NCBI RefSeq assembly: GCF_014648695.1 | Contig: NZ_BMRP01000008.1 | Coordinates: 183,721-247,720, forward strand | Length of the DNA: 64,000 nt | Reading direction: 5' to 3' | Source of the DNA: Streptomyces albospinus | Lineage (GTDB): Bacteria > Actinomycetota > Actinomycetes > Streptomycetales > Streptomycetaceae | Shown here: positions 16,439 to 25,601 of the stretch, in pieces | Position numbering within the stretch: the first letter of the stretch is position 1 | Layout of the letters: each line of letters opens with the position of its first letter | The notes under the pieces: model-generated | Told to the model about the DNA's origin: nothing | Database searches by the model: none | The model's input: only the letters and a program-made list of their open reading frames with translations | Made by a program: the position numbers and the translations under genes

Positions 16439-16746
16439 GACCGACCCCGTGCGCACGTCGCGCCGTACGGCCCATCCGCCTTCCGGCGGCCCCCGGCCCG
16501 TATGCACCAGCTGGCCCGCGGCCCGGACATCGCGCTCGTGGCCGCCTGCGTACCCCGCGGCACGCCGCTGCCCACGGACGACGCCATCCGGCTGCCGGGA
16601 CCCGGAGGACGCGTCTCCCGGGGGCCCGGGGCACCGGGCTGTTCATCGCCTCCCGCGCTCCCTCGCCGCAACCGTACGAACGTCACTCTTCCGGGCGAAC
16701 TAGACTGTGCGAACGAGCCCGATGCGTCCGACCAGAAGCCGAACGA
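16439..16746. other. Spacer between gpx terminator and the kinase gene
   Basis: No convincing gene. One plus-strand frame (from 16502) reads HQLARGPDIALVAACVPRGTPLPTDDAIRLPG but stops soon and has no start context, so it may be a relic. The kinase promoter lies near its end. Confidence 0.4.
16701..16706 (+). promoter_or_regulatory. Probable -10 element of the kinase gene
   Basis: TAGACT, a common Streptomyces housekeeping -10, stands 40 bases before the ATG at 16747. No good -35 is visible 17-18 bases upstream. There is no obvious Shine-Dalgarno. Confidence 0.4.
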
Positions 16747-18429
16747 ATGCCGCAGCCCGCAGAGCACCCCGAGCCCGCCGCCCCGCACGACGGTTCCGCG
16801 TCGGCGGCGGATCTCGCGGAGCGCACCGCGCGGAGCCTGCGCGATCTGGCCGGCGGTCCGATCTCCCGCCTTCCGCAGCTGCTGGAGGCGATGGTCATGG
16901 TCGGCTCCGATCTGGACGTCCACCATGCGCTGGACCGGATCGCGGAGACCGCCGCCTCGCTCACCGGCGCCCGCTACGCCGCCGTGGGCGTCCTCAACGA
17001 GGAGGGCGACGGGCTGCGCGATCTCGTCACCCATGGCATCTCCCCCGAAGAGGCGCAGCGGATCGGGCGCCTCCCGGACGGCCACAGCGGCATCATCGGC
17101 GCGCTGCTGCACGGCTCGGAGGCGGTGCGGATCGCCGACGTCCGGGACGATCCGCGCACCTGCGGCACGCTCCCCGTGGGGCATCCGCCGATCCGCTCGT
17201 TCCTCGGCGTGCCCATCCAGGTGCAGGGCGAGCTGTTCGGCAATCTCTATCTGGCCGGGAAGCCGGACGACGGGGAGTTCAGCGAGGTCGATTTCCATCT
17301 GGTGCGGGTGCTGGCCACCGAGGCCGGTATCGCCATGGGCAACGCCCGGATGCACGCCGCCGCCCGGCAGCGCCGGCGCTGGATCGACGGCGCCGCCTCC
17401 GTCACCACGGCGCTGCTGGCCGGCCCCGGGACCCACTCCACGACCGGGCACGCGCTCACCGTCGTCGCCGAGAAGGGCCGGGAGCTCGCCGAGGCGGCGA
17501 CCGGGGCGGTCCTGCTGCCGCACCCCGACGGCGGGATGGAGGTCGTGGCGATCTCCACCGTGCTGTCGGAAGCCGTCCGGGCCGAGGCGTTCGGCGGCAC
17601 GATCCCGCCGGAGAGCCCGGTCCTGCACCAGATACACGCCGGACTCGCCGTCTTCTCCGACGACTTCGCCGGCGATCCCCGCTCGATCTCGCCGCTGTCC
17701 CGCCACTACGGCCCCACGATGCTGCTGCCGCTGCGCAGCAACGGGCGGGTGCTGGGCGCGCTGGCCCTGTGCCGGATGTCCGACGGCCGGCGCTTCTCGC
17801 ACGTGGAGCGGACGCTGGGCACCCAGTTCGCGGCCCAGGCGGCGCTCGCCCTCGTCCTCGCCGACAGCCACCGCAACCGCGAGCGGCTCGCGGTCTACGA
17901 GGACCGCGACCGGATAGCCCGCGATCTCCACGACCTGGTCATCCAGCGGCTGTTCGCCACCGGCATGATGCTGGAGAGCGCCCGGCACCGGGCCGTGGTT
18001 CCCGAGGTCCAGGAGAGCGTGGGCCGGGCCGTCGACGAACTGGACGCGACGATCCAGGAGATCCGCACCGCGATCTTCGCGCTCCAGCAGGGCCCGCCGG
18101 AGGCGCCGCCGGGGCTGCGTGCCCGCGTGCTGCGGGAGGCCCGCGCGGCCACCGAGGCGCTGGGTGGCCGCCCGTCCGTGCAGTTCGTGGGGCCGGTGGA
18201 CGCCCGGGTCGGCGAGGAGACCGCACGGGCCCTGGTGAAGGCGCTGCGCGAGGCCCTGGCCGGGGTGGCACAACGGCCCGCGAGGCCCGAGGGGGCCGGG
18301 TCGGCGGTGCCGGCCCGGGTCGTGGTGGACGCCACCGCCGCGCTGGCCGACGGCCGCGAGGGCGTACGGCTGACGGTGACGGGCGGGGGCGACGCCGGCG
18401 AACCGGTGGTGTGGGAACGGGCGCTGTAG
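16747..18429 (+). CDS. GAF-GAF sensor histidine kinase (DevS-like) with eroded ATPase domain
   Basis: 560 residues. Two GAF domains (about residues 60-205 and 225-375) resemble the DevS/DosS family of redox- or ligand-sensing kinases. The HisKA_3 dimerisation region follows, with the phospho-acceptor H395 in DRDRIARDLHDLVIQRLFATGM. The ATPase domain is incomplete: the N-box Asn is gone (REALAGVAQRP where REALSN-x-x-RH is usual), and the D-x-G-x-G and second Gly boxes are missing, with LTVTGGGDAG joined directly to the usual end VVWE-x-x-L. About 45 residues therefore appear deleted in frame. Autophosphorylation is doubtful. No response regulator is adjacent. Confidence 0.82.
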   Translation: MPQPAEHPEPAAPHDGSASAADLAERTARSLRDLAGGPISRLPQLLEAMVMVGSDLDVHHALDRIAETAASLTGARYAAVGVLNEEGDGLRDLVTHGISPEEAQRIGRLPDGHSGIIGALLHGSEAVRIADVRDDPRTCGTLPVGHPPIRSFLGVPIQVQGELFGNLYLAGKPDDGEFSEVDFHLVRVLATEAGIAMGNARMHAAARQRRRWIDGAASVTTALLAGPGTHSTTGHALTVVAEKGRELAEAATGAVLLPHPDGGMEVVAISTVLSEAVRAEAFGGTIPPESPVLHQIHAGLAVFSDDFAGDPRSISPLSRHYGPTMLLPLRSNGRVLGALALCRMSDGRRFSHVERTLGTQFAAQAALALVLADSHRNRERLAVYEDRDRIARDLHDLVIQRLFATGMMLESARHRAVVPEVQESVGRAVDELDATIQEIRTAIFALQQGPPEAPPGLRARVLREARAATEALGGRPSVQFVGPVDARVGEETARALVKALREALAGVAQRPARPEGAGSAVPARVVVDATAALADGREGVRLTVTGGGDAGEPVVWERAL

Positions 18430-18513
18430 GCAGGGCCGTTCAGCCGGGTGTCCCGTAGGCCGGGCGCCTGTGGCCGGGTGCCTGCGCCTCGGGCCGGGGC
18501 GGTGGGCTCCGTC

Positions 18514-19353
18514 CTACGGGGTGGCGTGCTCACCCGGCGCGCGCCGTACGAACGGCAGGTCCCGTGCCACAACCGCCGTATGCGGGCCCGCTGCCCGCAG
18601 CACGGTGTCCAGCGCCGCCTCCGGATCCGCGGTGTAACGGCCGCTCGCCCAGGCCGCGTTGGCCTCGATGACCGCCCAACGGCCGTCCGTGCGGCCGACG
18701 TCGACGACGATCGCGGAGGGCAGGGTCGCACCGCAGCGGGCGAGGAGTTCGGCGCCGAAGGCCGCCGCGTCCGGGCCGAGGGGTCCGGGGCGCAAGCGGC
18801 CGTCCTCGGCGTAGCGGCTGCCGGTGCGGACCTCGCCGTCGAGGACGTACAGCCGGTATTCGACGGCGAAGGCGGCGATGTCGGAGACCAGGACGACGGT
18901 GCCGGGGTCGACGGCGTCGGGGCCGGGCAGCCGGGTGCCGTCGGCGTAGACCATGGCCCGGATGCCCTTGTCGTTGGGCGACTTGACGAAGACCGGGCGG
19001 CGCAGGGCGTAGGCGTCCCGGATCGGCAGCGCGCGGATCTCGCGGCACACCAGGTCGCGGGGCAGCTCGGCGAGCCAGTGCGGGGGCGCTTCGAGCGGGG
19101 CGATGCCCAGGGAGGCGGCGACGGCGTCGGCGAAGCTCGGTCCGGCGTGCAGATGGGTGGCGCGCAGTCCGTCGGGGACGGCGAAGGTGGGCAGCTGGAC
19201 GGTGCGCAGGCCGCGCCGGCGGGCGGTGTCGCGGAGCTCGGTGGCGGAGGCCGTGAGGCGGGGCGGCAGCAGCAGTGTCGTGGCTCCGGCCGCGGTGGTC
19301 CCGACGGTGTTCCCGTCGCCCCTGTGGTCGCCCCCGTGCCCCATGGCGGTCAT
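18514..19353 (-). CDS. ATP-grasp domain protein
   Basis: 279 residues from ATG 19353 (a second ATG lies at 19344). After a variable first part (LLLPPRLTASATELRDTARRRG) the sequence RPVFVKSPNDKGIRAMVYADG, VVLVSDIAAFAVEYRLYVLDGEV and IVVDVGRTDGRWAVIEANAAWASG matches the ATP-grasp (DUF4343-type) fold: VEYRLYV and the E-x-N motif (EANAAW) hold the metal and nucleotide ligands. Members are putative carboxylate-amine ligases without known substrates. It is divergent from the ABC exporter, sharing a 140-base intergenic region. Confidence 0.7.
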   Translation of the reverse strand: MTAMGHGGDHRGDGNTVGTTAAGATTLLLPPRLTASATELRDTARRRGLRTVQLPTFAVPDGLRATHLHAGPSFADAVAASLGIAPLEAPPHWLAELPRDLVCREIRALPIRDAYALRRPVFVKSPNDKGIRAMVYADGTRLPGPDAVDPGTVVLVSDIAAFAVEYRLYVLDGEVRTGSRYAEDGRLRPGPLGPDAAAFGAELLARCGATLPSAIVVDVGRTDGRWAVIEANAAWASGRYTADPEAALDTVLRAAGPHTAVVARDLPFVRRAPGEHATP

Positions 19354-19403
19354 CGTAGCGACGGGTGACCGGGCGCCCTCAGGGGTGATCGCTCCGGAAT
19401 CCC

Positions 19404-19434
19404 TTGACCTCAATATTGGTTAAGGTTCTAGGTT
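19404..19434 (+). promoter_or_regulatory. AT-rich promoter/operator before the ABC exporter
   Basis: TTGACC (19404-19409) and TAGGTT (19429-19434) are 19 bases apart. Between them lie the 8-bp palindrome CAATATTG (19411-19418) and GGTTAAGGTT. AT-rich palindromes in such a GC-rich genome often bind MarR- or TetR-type repressors of exporters. No repressor gene is adjacent. Confidence 0.4.
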
Positions 19435-19496
19435 CTTTCTTGTCGCCGGTCACGCACGGCGATCCCGTGACGACCCCGGCACTCAGGAGGCCCGCG

Positions 19497-21467
19497 ATGG
19501 ACATGGAAGTCACCGCCTGGCATTCACTGCACAGCACGATGACCGCGCAGCAGGGCAGGCGACGCTTCTCCAGGGGGACGCTGCGCCGCATCACGGCCTT
19601 CGCCCGCCCGCACCGCCGCAAGCTCGGGTGGTTCCTGGTGCTCAGCACGGTCACCGCGATGCTCGCGGTGGCCACCCCGCTGCTCGCCGGGCGGGTGGTG
19701 GACGCCATCGTCGGAGGCCGCTCGGCCGGTCTGGTCCTGGGGCTCTCCGGGCTGATCGCGGCCATCGCGCTCGCCGAGGCGGGCCTGGGGCTGCTGACCC
19801 GCTGGCTGTCGGCGAGCATCGGCGAGGGGCTGATCCTCGACCTGCGGACCACGGTCTACGACCACGTCCAGCGGATGCCGATCGCGTTCTTCACCCGGAC
19901 CCGCACCGGGGCGCTGGTCAGCCGGCTCAACAACGATGTGATCGGCGCCCAGCGGGCGTTCAGCGACACCCTCTCGGGCGTCGTCAGCAATATCGTGACG
20001 CTGCTGCTCACCCTCGCGGTGATGCTCAGCCTGTCCTGGCAGATCACGCTGATCGCGCTGGTGCTGCTGCCGGTGTTCGTGCTGCCCGCCCGCAGGGTCG
20101 GCCGGCGGCTGGCGGATCTGCGGCGTGAGGGCGCCGACCACAACGCCGCGATGGGCACCCAGATGACCGAGCGGTTCTCCGCGCCGGGCGCCACGCTGGT
20201 CAAGCTGATGGGCCGCCCGTCCCGTGAGTCCGCCGAATTCGCCGCCCGGGCCCGACGGGTGCGCGATATCGGCGTCCGCTCGGCGATGGTGCAGACGTAC
20301 TTCGTCACCGCGCTCACCCTGGTCTCCGCGCTGGCGCTGGCCGTGGTCTACGGCCTGGGTGGATTCCTGGCGCTGCGCGGGCAGCTGGCGGCCGGCTCGA
20401 TCGTCTCGCTGGCACTGCTGCTCACGCGGCTCTACGCGCCGCTGACCGCACTCTCCGGCGCGCACATCGAGGTGATGAGCGCGCTGGTCAGCTTCGAGCG
20501 GGTCTTCGAGGTGCTGGACCTCCAGCCGCTGATCACCGAGAAGCCGGACGCCCGCGACGTCCCCGAGGGCCCGGTCTCGGTGGAGTTCGACTCCGTCCAC
20601 TTCGGCTACCCCGCCGCGGACAAGGTCTCGCTGGCCTCCCTGGAGGAGGTCGCCACCCTCGACACCCGGGGCGGCGAAGAGGTCCTGCACGGCATCTCCT
20701 TCCGCGCCGAACCCGGCCAGATGGTCGCCCTGGTCGGCTCCTCGGGCGCCGGCAAGTCGACCATCGCCCAGCTGCTGCCGCGGCTGTACGACACCGACTC
20801 CGGCGCGGTCCGGCTGGCCGGCGAGGACGTCCGCGAGCTGACCGCCGCCTCCCTGCGCGACACCCTCGGCATGGTCACCCAGGACGGCCACCTCTTCCAC
20901 GACTCCATCCGGGAGAACCTGCTGCTGGCCAAGCCGGAGGCGGCCGACGACGAGCTGTGGGACGCGCTGCGCCGCGCCCGCCTGGACGCGCTGATCGCCT
21001 CGCTGCCCGACGGCCTGGACACCGTCGTCGGCGAGCGCGGCTACCGCCTCTCCGGCGGCGAACGGCAGCGGCTGACCATCGCCCGGCTGCTGCTCGCCCA
21101 CCCGCGGGTGGTGATCCTCGACGAGGCGACCGCCCACCTGGACAACACCTCCGAGGCGGCCGTCCAGGAAGCGCTGACCGAGGCGCTCGACGGGCGGACC
21201 GCGCTGGTGATCGCCCACCGGCTGTCGACCGTACGGGCCGCCGACCTGATCCTGGTCGTCGAGGGCGGCCGGATCGTCGAGCGGGGCACCCACGAGACAC
21301 TGCTGGCCGAGGACGGGCGGTACGCCGAGCTGTACCGGACACAGTTCGCCGCCGCGCAGGCCGGCACGGCGGGCCCGGCCGGGTCCCCGGAAGGCATCGA
21401 TTCCCCGGTGGACACCGCACCGGAAGCCGGTCCCGACCTCGTCACCGGGGCATCGCTGGTCAACTGA
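19497..21467 (+). CDS. ABC exporter, fused membrane and ATPase domains
   Basis: 656 residues. ATG 19497 has CAGGAGG just upstream and is preferred to the ATG at 19404. The six-helix exporter domain spans about residues 42-330. The nucleotide-binding domain has Walker A GSSGAGKS (414-421), a signature LSGGE (518-522), Walker B VVILDEA (538-544) and the switch H574. All catalytic residues are present, so as a homodimer it should be an active exporter of the MsbA/LmrA type for lipids, drugs or peptides. It stands alone in its transcript and ends in a strong terminator. The substrate cannot be inferred. Confidence 0.88.
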   Translation: MDMEVTAWHSLHSTMTAQQGRRRFSRGTLRRITAFARPHRRKLGWFLVLSTVTAMLAVATPLLAGRVVDAIVGGRSAGLVLGLSGLIAAIALAEAGLGLLTRWLSASIGEGLILDLRTTVYDHVQRMPIAFFTRTRTGALVSRLNNDVIGAQRAFSDTLSGVVSNIVTLLLTLAVMLSLSWQITLIALVLLPVFVLPARRVGRRLADLRREGADHNAAMGTQMTERFSAPGATLVKLMGRPSRESAEFAARARRVRDIGVRSAMVQTYFVTALTLVSALALAVVYGLGGFLALRGQLAAGSIVSLALLLTRLYAPLTALSGAHIEVMSALVSFERVFEVLDLQPLITEKPDARDVPEGPVSVEFDSVHFGYPAADKVSLASLEEVATLDTRGGEEVLHGISFRAEPGQMVALVGSSGAGKSTIAQLLPRLYDTDSGAVRLAGEDVRELTAASLRDTLGMVTQDGHLFHDSIRENLLLAKPEAADDELWDALRRARLDALIASLPDGLDTVVGERGYRLSGGERQRLTIARLLLAHPRVVILDEATAHLDNTSEAAVQEALTEALDGRTALVIAHRLSTVRAADLILVVEGGRIVERGTHETLLAEDGRYAELYRTQFAAAQAGTAGPAGSPEGIDSPVDTAPEAGPDLVTGASLVN

Positions 21468-21480
21468 CGGCGCACCGGAT

Positions 21481-21504
21481 GGCCCCCGCCCCTTGGCGGG
21501 GGCC
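21481..21504 (+). terminator. Terminator of the ABC exporter gene
   Basis: GGCCCCCGCC (21481-21490), loop CCTT, GGCGGGGGCC (21495-21504). Perfect 10-bp stem 14 bases after the stop. Confidence 0.8.
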
Positions 21505-21527
21505 GCCGCATGCCGAAAAATGAGGCG

Positions 21528-22010
21528 ATGACGCAGCGCACGGAACACTCGACCGTCATGGACCGCCTCGCGATCGAGGATCTGGTCACCGGCTACGCCG
21601 CCACGGTGGACGACGGCGACTGGCCGGGCTACCTGGCCCTGTTCAGCCGGGACGGCAGGGCCGACTACCGCTCGGCGGGCGGCATCGAAGGCACCGTGGA
21701 GGAGGTCGCCGTCTGGCTCGCCCAGGTATTACGCCTCTTCGCCATACGGCAGCATCTGATCGTCAACCGCCGGATCACCTTCGACTCGCGGGACGGTTCC
21801 CCGGGCGACACCGCCACCGTCCAGGCCGACTACCTCAATCCGATGCAGCTGGCCGGCCCCGATCCGGACACCGCGGGCCCGGCCGCCCCCAATTACACCT
21901 GCGGGGGCCGCTATCACTTCACGGCCCGCCGCACCCCTGATGGGTGGCGGCTGACCGGCGTCGTGGTGGACGAGAAGTGGCGCGAGGTGCTGACGCCTGA
22001 CAACGCTTGA
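21528..22010 (+). CDS. SnoaL-like / NTF2-fold protein
   Basis: 160 residues. DRLAIEDLVTGYAATVDDGDWPGYLALFSRDGRADYRSAGGIEGTVEEVAVWLAQVL is the start of the SnoaL_4 type domain, and RYHFTARRTPDGWRLTGVVVDEKWREV its closing strands. Such proteins are cyclases, dehydratases or isomerases, or binding proteins of unknown ligand. ATG 21528 follows TGAGG; ATG 21510 is possible. It is 61 bases upstream of the lnt-like gene on the same strand. Confidence 0.75.
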   Translation: MTQRTEHSTVMDRLAIEDLVTGYAATVDDGDWPGYLALFSRDGRADYRSAGGIEGTVEEVAVWLAQVLRLFAIRQHLIVNRRITFDSRDGSPGDTATVQADYLNPMQLAGPDPDTAGPAAPNYTCGGRYHFTARRTPDGWRLTGVVVDEKWREVLTPDNA

Positions 22011-22071
22011 CAGTGGCAAGACATCACGGCGAAAGGTTCACCGCAGCAGCAACCGGCGACAGGGAGCGCAG

Positions 22072-23604
22072 ATGGACACACCGCCCGGCGGCACGGTGCC
22101 GTGGTCCGGATCCCTCTGGGCACGGGGCCCGGCCGCCGCGCTCGCAGGGGCGCTGCCGGCCCTCGCCTTCCCCGAGCCGTCCTGGTGGTGGCTGGCGTAC
22201 GTCGCCCTCGTGCCGTGGCTGCTGCTGGTGCGCTCCGCGGCGACACCGCGCCGGGCCGCGCTCTACGGATGGCTGGGCGGCGCCGGATTCATGCTGGCGG
22301 TGCACCACTGGCTGCTGCCGAGCCTGCACGTCTTCATCCTCGTACTGGCCCTGCTGCTCGGGGCGCTGTGGGCGCCCTGGGGGCTGCTGGTACGGGCCCT
22401 GCTGGCCGGGGCGCCCGGGGCGGGGCGCTGCGCCGCGGCACTGGTCCTGGTGCCCTCCGGCTGGCTGATGGTCGAACTGGTCCGCTCCTGGGAGTACTTG
22501 GGCGGGCCCTGGGGGCTGCTCGGCGCCAGCCAGTGGCAGGTGCCGCCCGCCCTCCGGCTGGCGTCGCTCGGCGGCGTATGGCTGCTGAGCCTGCTCATCG
22601 TGGCCGTGAACACCGCCCTCGCCGAGCTGATCGCCCTGCGGACCACACGGCTGCCCGCCGTCGCCGGACTGCTGGTGTGCGGCCTGGGGACCACCGCGGC
22701 CTGGTACGGGGCACCGCTCCCCCGGCCCGCCGGCACGGTCCGCGTCGCGGTCGTACAGCCGGGCCCCGGCGGCACGCCGACCCAGCGCCTGGCCCGCAGC
22801 GCAGCGCTCACCAGCGCGCTGGCGGGCCGCGGGGTGCGGCTGGTCGTCTGGGGCGAGAGCAGCCTCTACCAGGACCCGGCCGACCACCCCGCCCTGGCCG
22901 GCCGGCTGGCCGCGCTCACCCGCCGGACCGGCGCCGACCTCCTCGTCAACGCCGACGCCCCGAACGCCGACGGCCCCGGCATCTACAAGAGCGCGGTGCT
23001 CATCGGCCCGCACGGTCCGACCGGCGACCGCTACTCCAAGATGCGGCTGGTCCCGTTCGGCGAGTACATACCCGCCCGCTCGGTCCTCGGCTGGGCCACC
23101 CACGTCGGCAAGGCCGCCGCTACCGACCGCAAACGCGGCACCCACCAGGTCGTGATGGCGATCCCCACCGCGGGCGGGCTGCGGATCGGCCCCCTGGTCT
23201 GCTTCGAGACCGCCTTCCCCGACATGAGCCGCCGCCTGGCCCGGGACGGCGCACAGGTGCTGGTCGCCCAGTCCTCGACCTCGACCTTCCAGGACAGCTG
23301 GGCCCCCGCCCAGCACGCGTCCCTCGCCGCGCTCCGCGCCGCGGAGACCTGGCGCCCCATGGTCCACGCCACCCTCACCGGCGTCAGCGCGGTCCACGGC
23401 CCCCGGGGCGAGCAGATCGGCTCCCGCCTCGACACCGACCGCAGCGCCGCCGCCGTCTACGACCTCCCCCTGGCCACCGGCACCAGCCCGTACACCCGCT
23501 TCGGCGACTGGGCCCTGTACGCAGCGATCGCCGCCCTGCTGCTCCACGGCGCCCGGGCCGCCGCCCAGCCCCTCCTCAGGCGGACAACGCGACCGCTTCC
23601 CTGA
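22072..23604 (+). CDS. lnt: Apolipoprotein N-acyltransferase
   Basis: 510 residues. Five or six hydrophobic helices (residues about 15-205) precede a nitrilase-fold domain (about 225-470) and a last helix, the Lnt layout. The catalytic triad is present: E262 in VVWGESS, K323 in YSKMRLVPFGEY and C377 in PLVCFETAF. Lnt adds the third acyl chain to the N-terminal Cys of lipoproteins in the membrane, and Streptomyces carry one or two homologues. The ATG at 22072 has AGGGAG upstream. Its 3' end overlaps the convergent oxidoreductase gene by 29 bases. Confidence 0.88.
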   Translation: MDTPPGGTVPWSGSLWARGPAAALAGALPALAFPEPSWWWLAYVALVPWLLLVRSAATPRRAALYGWLGGAGFMLAVHHWLLPSLHVFILVLALLLGALWAPWGLLVRALLAGAPGAGRCAAALVLVPSGWLMVELVRSWEYLGGPWGLLGASQWQVPPALRLASLGGVWLLSLLIVAVNTALAELIALRTTRLPAVAGLLVCGLGTTAAWYGAPLPRPAGTVRVAVVQPGPGGTPTQRLARSAALTSALAGRGVRLVVWGESSLYQDPADHPALAGRLAALTRRTGADLLVNADAPNADGPGIYKSAVLIGPHGPTGDRYSKMRLVPFGEYIPARSVLGWATHVGKAAATDRKRGTHQVVMAIPTAGGLRIGPLVCFETAFPDMSRRLARDGAQVLVAQSSTSTFQDSWAPAQHASLAALRAAETWRPMVHATLTGVSAVHGPRGEQIGSRLDTDRSAAAVYDLPLATGTSPYTRFGDWALYAAIAALLLHGARAAAQPLLRRTTRPLP

Positions 23605-24481
23605 CCACCCGCTCGCACAGCTCATGGGTCCGCAGCGCGTCCCGGGCAGAGATCCGTCGCCCGGCGCGCACGTCGTCCAGGAACGCCAGCACGATCTGCT
23701 CGATCCCGCGCTGGCGGGCCACCGGAACCCAGTCGCCGCGACGCCGGATGGTGGGCTGCCCCTTGTGGTCGACGATCTCGGCCATGTTCACCACCTGGCG
23801 CCGGGTGTCCTGCCCGGAGACGTCGAGCAGTTCCTCCGTGGAGCCGCTGAGGCGGTTCATCGTGCCGATGGCCGTGAACCCGTCACCGGAGAGCTGGAGC
23901 ACGACATGCTCCATCAGCCCGTGGCGGACCCTGGCCCGCACGTCGATGTGATCGACGTCGCCGGGCACCAGGAACCGCAACGTGTCCACGACATGGATGA
24001 AGTCGTCGAGAACCATCGTGCGCGGGTCCTCGGCCATCCCGACCCGGTTCTTCTGCATCAGGATCAGATCGCGCGGGTGCTCCCGGCACTGGGCGTACCC
24101 GGGCGCGTAGCGGCGGTTGAAGCCGACGGCCAGCCCCACCCCGCGGTCCTCGGCGAGCTGGACGATCCGCCGGGTGTCCGCGATGTCGTAGGCGATCGGC
24201 TTGTCCACGTAGGTCGGCACGCCGGCTTCGACCAGCCGGGTCACGATCTCGGGGTGCGCCTCCGTCGCGGCGTGCACGAAGGCGGCATCCAGGCCGGCGG
24301 CGAGCAGCGAGTCCATGTCCCTGTGCAGCTGCCGCCCGGTCAGCCGGTAGGTGTCGCCGACCCGTTGGAGGGTGGCCGGGTTCCGGGTCTGGAGATGCAG
24401 TTCGATCCCCGGCCGGGCGCCCAGTACGGGCAGATACGCCTTCTGCGCGATGTCGCCGAGCCCGATGCAGCCGACCTTCAC
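23576..24481 (-). CDS. Gfo/Idh/MocA family oxidoreductase
   Basis: 301 residues. The N-terminal Rossmann fold has VGCIGLGDIAQKAYLPVL (GxGxxA, residues 3-20), and VPTYVDKPIAYDIADTRRIV holds the conserved EKP-type motif as DKP. The C-terminal domain has DDFIHVVDTLRFLVPGDVD, with the active-site D-x-x-x-H-x-x-D/H pattern. Members oxidise or epimerise sugars, inositols or heme derivatives with NAD(P). The GTG start at 24481 has AGAGGAGAG upstream. No sugar-transport or pathway genes adjoin, so the substrate is unknown. Confidence 0.82.
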   Translation of the reverse strand: MKVGCIGLGDIAQKAYLPVLGARPGIELHLQTRNPATLQRVGDTYRLTGRQLHRDMDSLLAAGLDAAFVHAATEAHPEIVTRLVEAGVPTYVDKPIAYDIADTRRIVQLAEDRGVGLAVGFNRRYAPGYAQCREHPRDLILMQKNRVGMAEDPRTMVLDDFIHVVDTLRFLVPGDVDHIDVRARVRHGLMEHVVLQLSGDGFTAIGTMNRLSGSTEELLDVSGQDTRRQVVNMAEIVDHKGQPTIRRRGDWVPVARQRGIEQIVLAFLDDVRAGRRISARDALRTHELCERVVREAVALSA

Positions 24482-24851
24482 TCGCTCTCCTCTGATCTGT
24501 TCGGGATGGTGCCGGTGTGGCGTGCCGGTGTGCGGTTCCGCCGGCCGGTGGCACCGCGGTCCTCGACCGGGCCGCCGGGCGGGACGCCGTAACGGAAGCC
24601 TACGGGGCGTCCGGCGGGCGCCAGTCGGCGTTGCCGTCGAGGCCGCGCAGCGCGAGGTCCGGCGGTCCGGTGCGAACCGGGCGGTGGCCGCCATCGCCGC
24701 GCCGCGCGGCGCACAGGCGGGCCGGGACCGCCTGATCGAGAGCCGACCCTCGCCTCCCTGCGCGCCTCGTGCGCGGAACTGCTCGACGCATGCTGCGGGG
24801 GTGAGGGCGCACCCGGGGGTGGAGGTGCGGTGCTCTCCCGGGACGACGCCG
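24482..24851. other. GC-rich spacer with no supported gene
   Basis: Minus-strand frames here (for example LALRGLDGNADWRPPDAP ending at 24600) have coding-like composition but no start, no ribosome site and no recognisable family. A decayed gene is possible. Confidence 0.35.
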
Positions 24852-25418
24852 TCAGCGCGGCGGGCCCGCCGCCCTGCCGATGCGCCGCTCCAGCCGGTCG
24901 ATCGCGTCCTTGAGGCTCTGGCGGTATTCGCCGTCGGCGAGGGCGTTGACGGACGCCCGCGCCCGCAGGAGCTGGGCGCGGGCGTCGGCCGGGCGGTCGA
25001 GGCCGGCGTAGTCGGCCGCGAGGTTGAGATGCAGCGAGGGGAAGAACGCACTGAGCGCGACGAGAGGGTGCCGGGGCCCCGGGCCGTCCGCGACGTTCGA
25101 TGCGCCGGCGGGGGCGCCGGTCACCACGGGCCGCTCCGTGACGAAGCCCTCTGCCGCCTCCAGGGCGCGCAGATCCCAGTCCAGTTCGTCTCTCGGGTCG
25201 TCCTGGGTGTCGGCCATGTAGTGCGCGAGAGCGCAGCGGTGGAAGGCGTCTCCTTGGGGCCCGATTTCCTGCCAGAGATCCGCGAACCGGTTGCGTGCCT
25301 CTTCCCGGTCGCCCGCCCGATGCAGCATGATCGCCTGGCCGATCCGGGTCAGCACTCCGTCCTCGGGCGTCGCCGCCCGCCGATCCTCCGCCACCGCGCA
25401 CTCCCCGCATTCGCTCAC
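24852..25418 (-). CDS. Hypothetical helical-repeat (TPR-like) protein
   Basis: 188 residues if the GTG at 25418 (VSECGECAVAEDRRAATPEDGVLTRIGQA) is the start. Repeated helix pairs such as RIGQAIMLHRAGDREEARNRFADLWQEIG, HRCALAHYMADTQDDPRDELDWDLRALEAAEGF and HLNLAADYAGLDRPADARAQLLRARASVNAL have tetratricopeptide spacing. The last helix, LKDAIDRLERRIG, is charged. TPR proteins mediate protein contacts, and the partner is unknown. CGEC near the N-terminus is an isolated Cys pair. Confidence 0.65.
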   Translation of the reverse strand: MSECGECAVAEDRRAATPEDGVLTRIGQAIMLHRAGDREEARNRFADLWQEIGPQGDAFHRCALAHYMADTQDDPRDELDWDLRALEAAEGFVTERPVVTGAPAGASNVADGPGPRHPLVALSAFFPSLHLNLAADYAGLDRPADARAQLLRARASVNALADGEYRQSLKDAIDRLERRIGRAAGPPR

Positions 25419-25601
25419 CGCCACCACCGGGCTTGCCTCGACGCTAACCGCGCCCGGCGTGCGCGACGCGCCGAGGGAGGCCGATCGGCCCAGGCCGAAA
25501 GCCCCACCTCGACGCGAGCGGGGCACGGACGCCGGGGCCCGGCGCGTCGTGTACGGGCCGAAGGGCCCCGGCCCGGCAGGGCGGACCGGAGGCCGGTCGG
25601 C

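Noticed and set aside
16502..16680. Short frame with HQLARGPDIALVAACVPRG downstream of the gpx terminator
   Set aside because: No start context and no family; probably composition or a relic.
16261..18273. A 670-residue open frame on the minus strand opposite the histidine kinase, and similar long frames opposite the ABC exporter and lnt
   Set aside because: High G+C keeps antisense frames open. The sequences are low-complexity, have no family resemblance and lie wholly within well-recognised genes.
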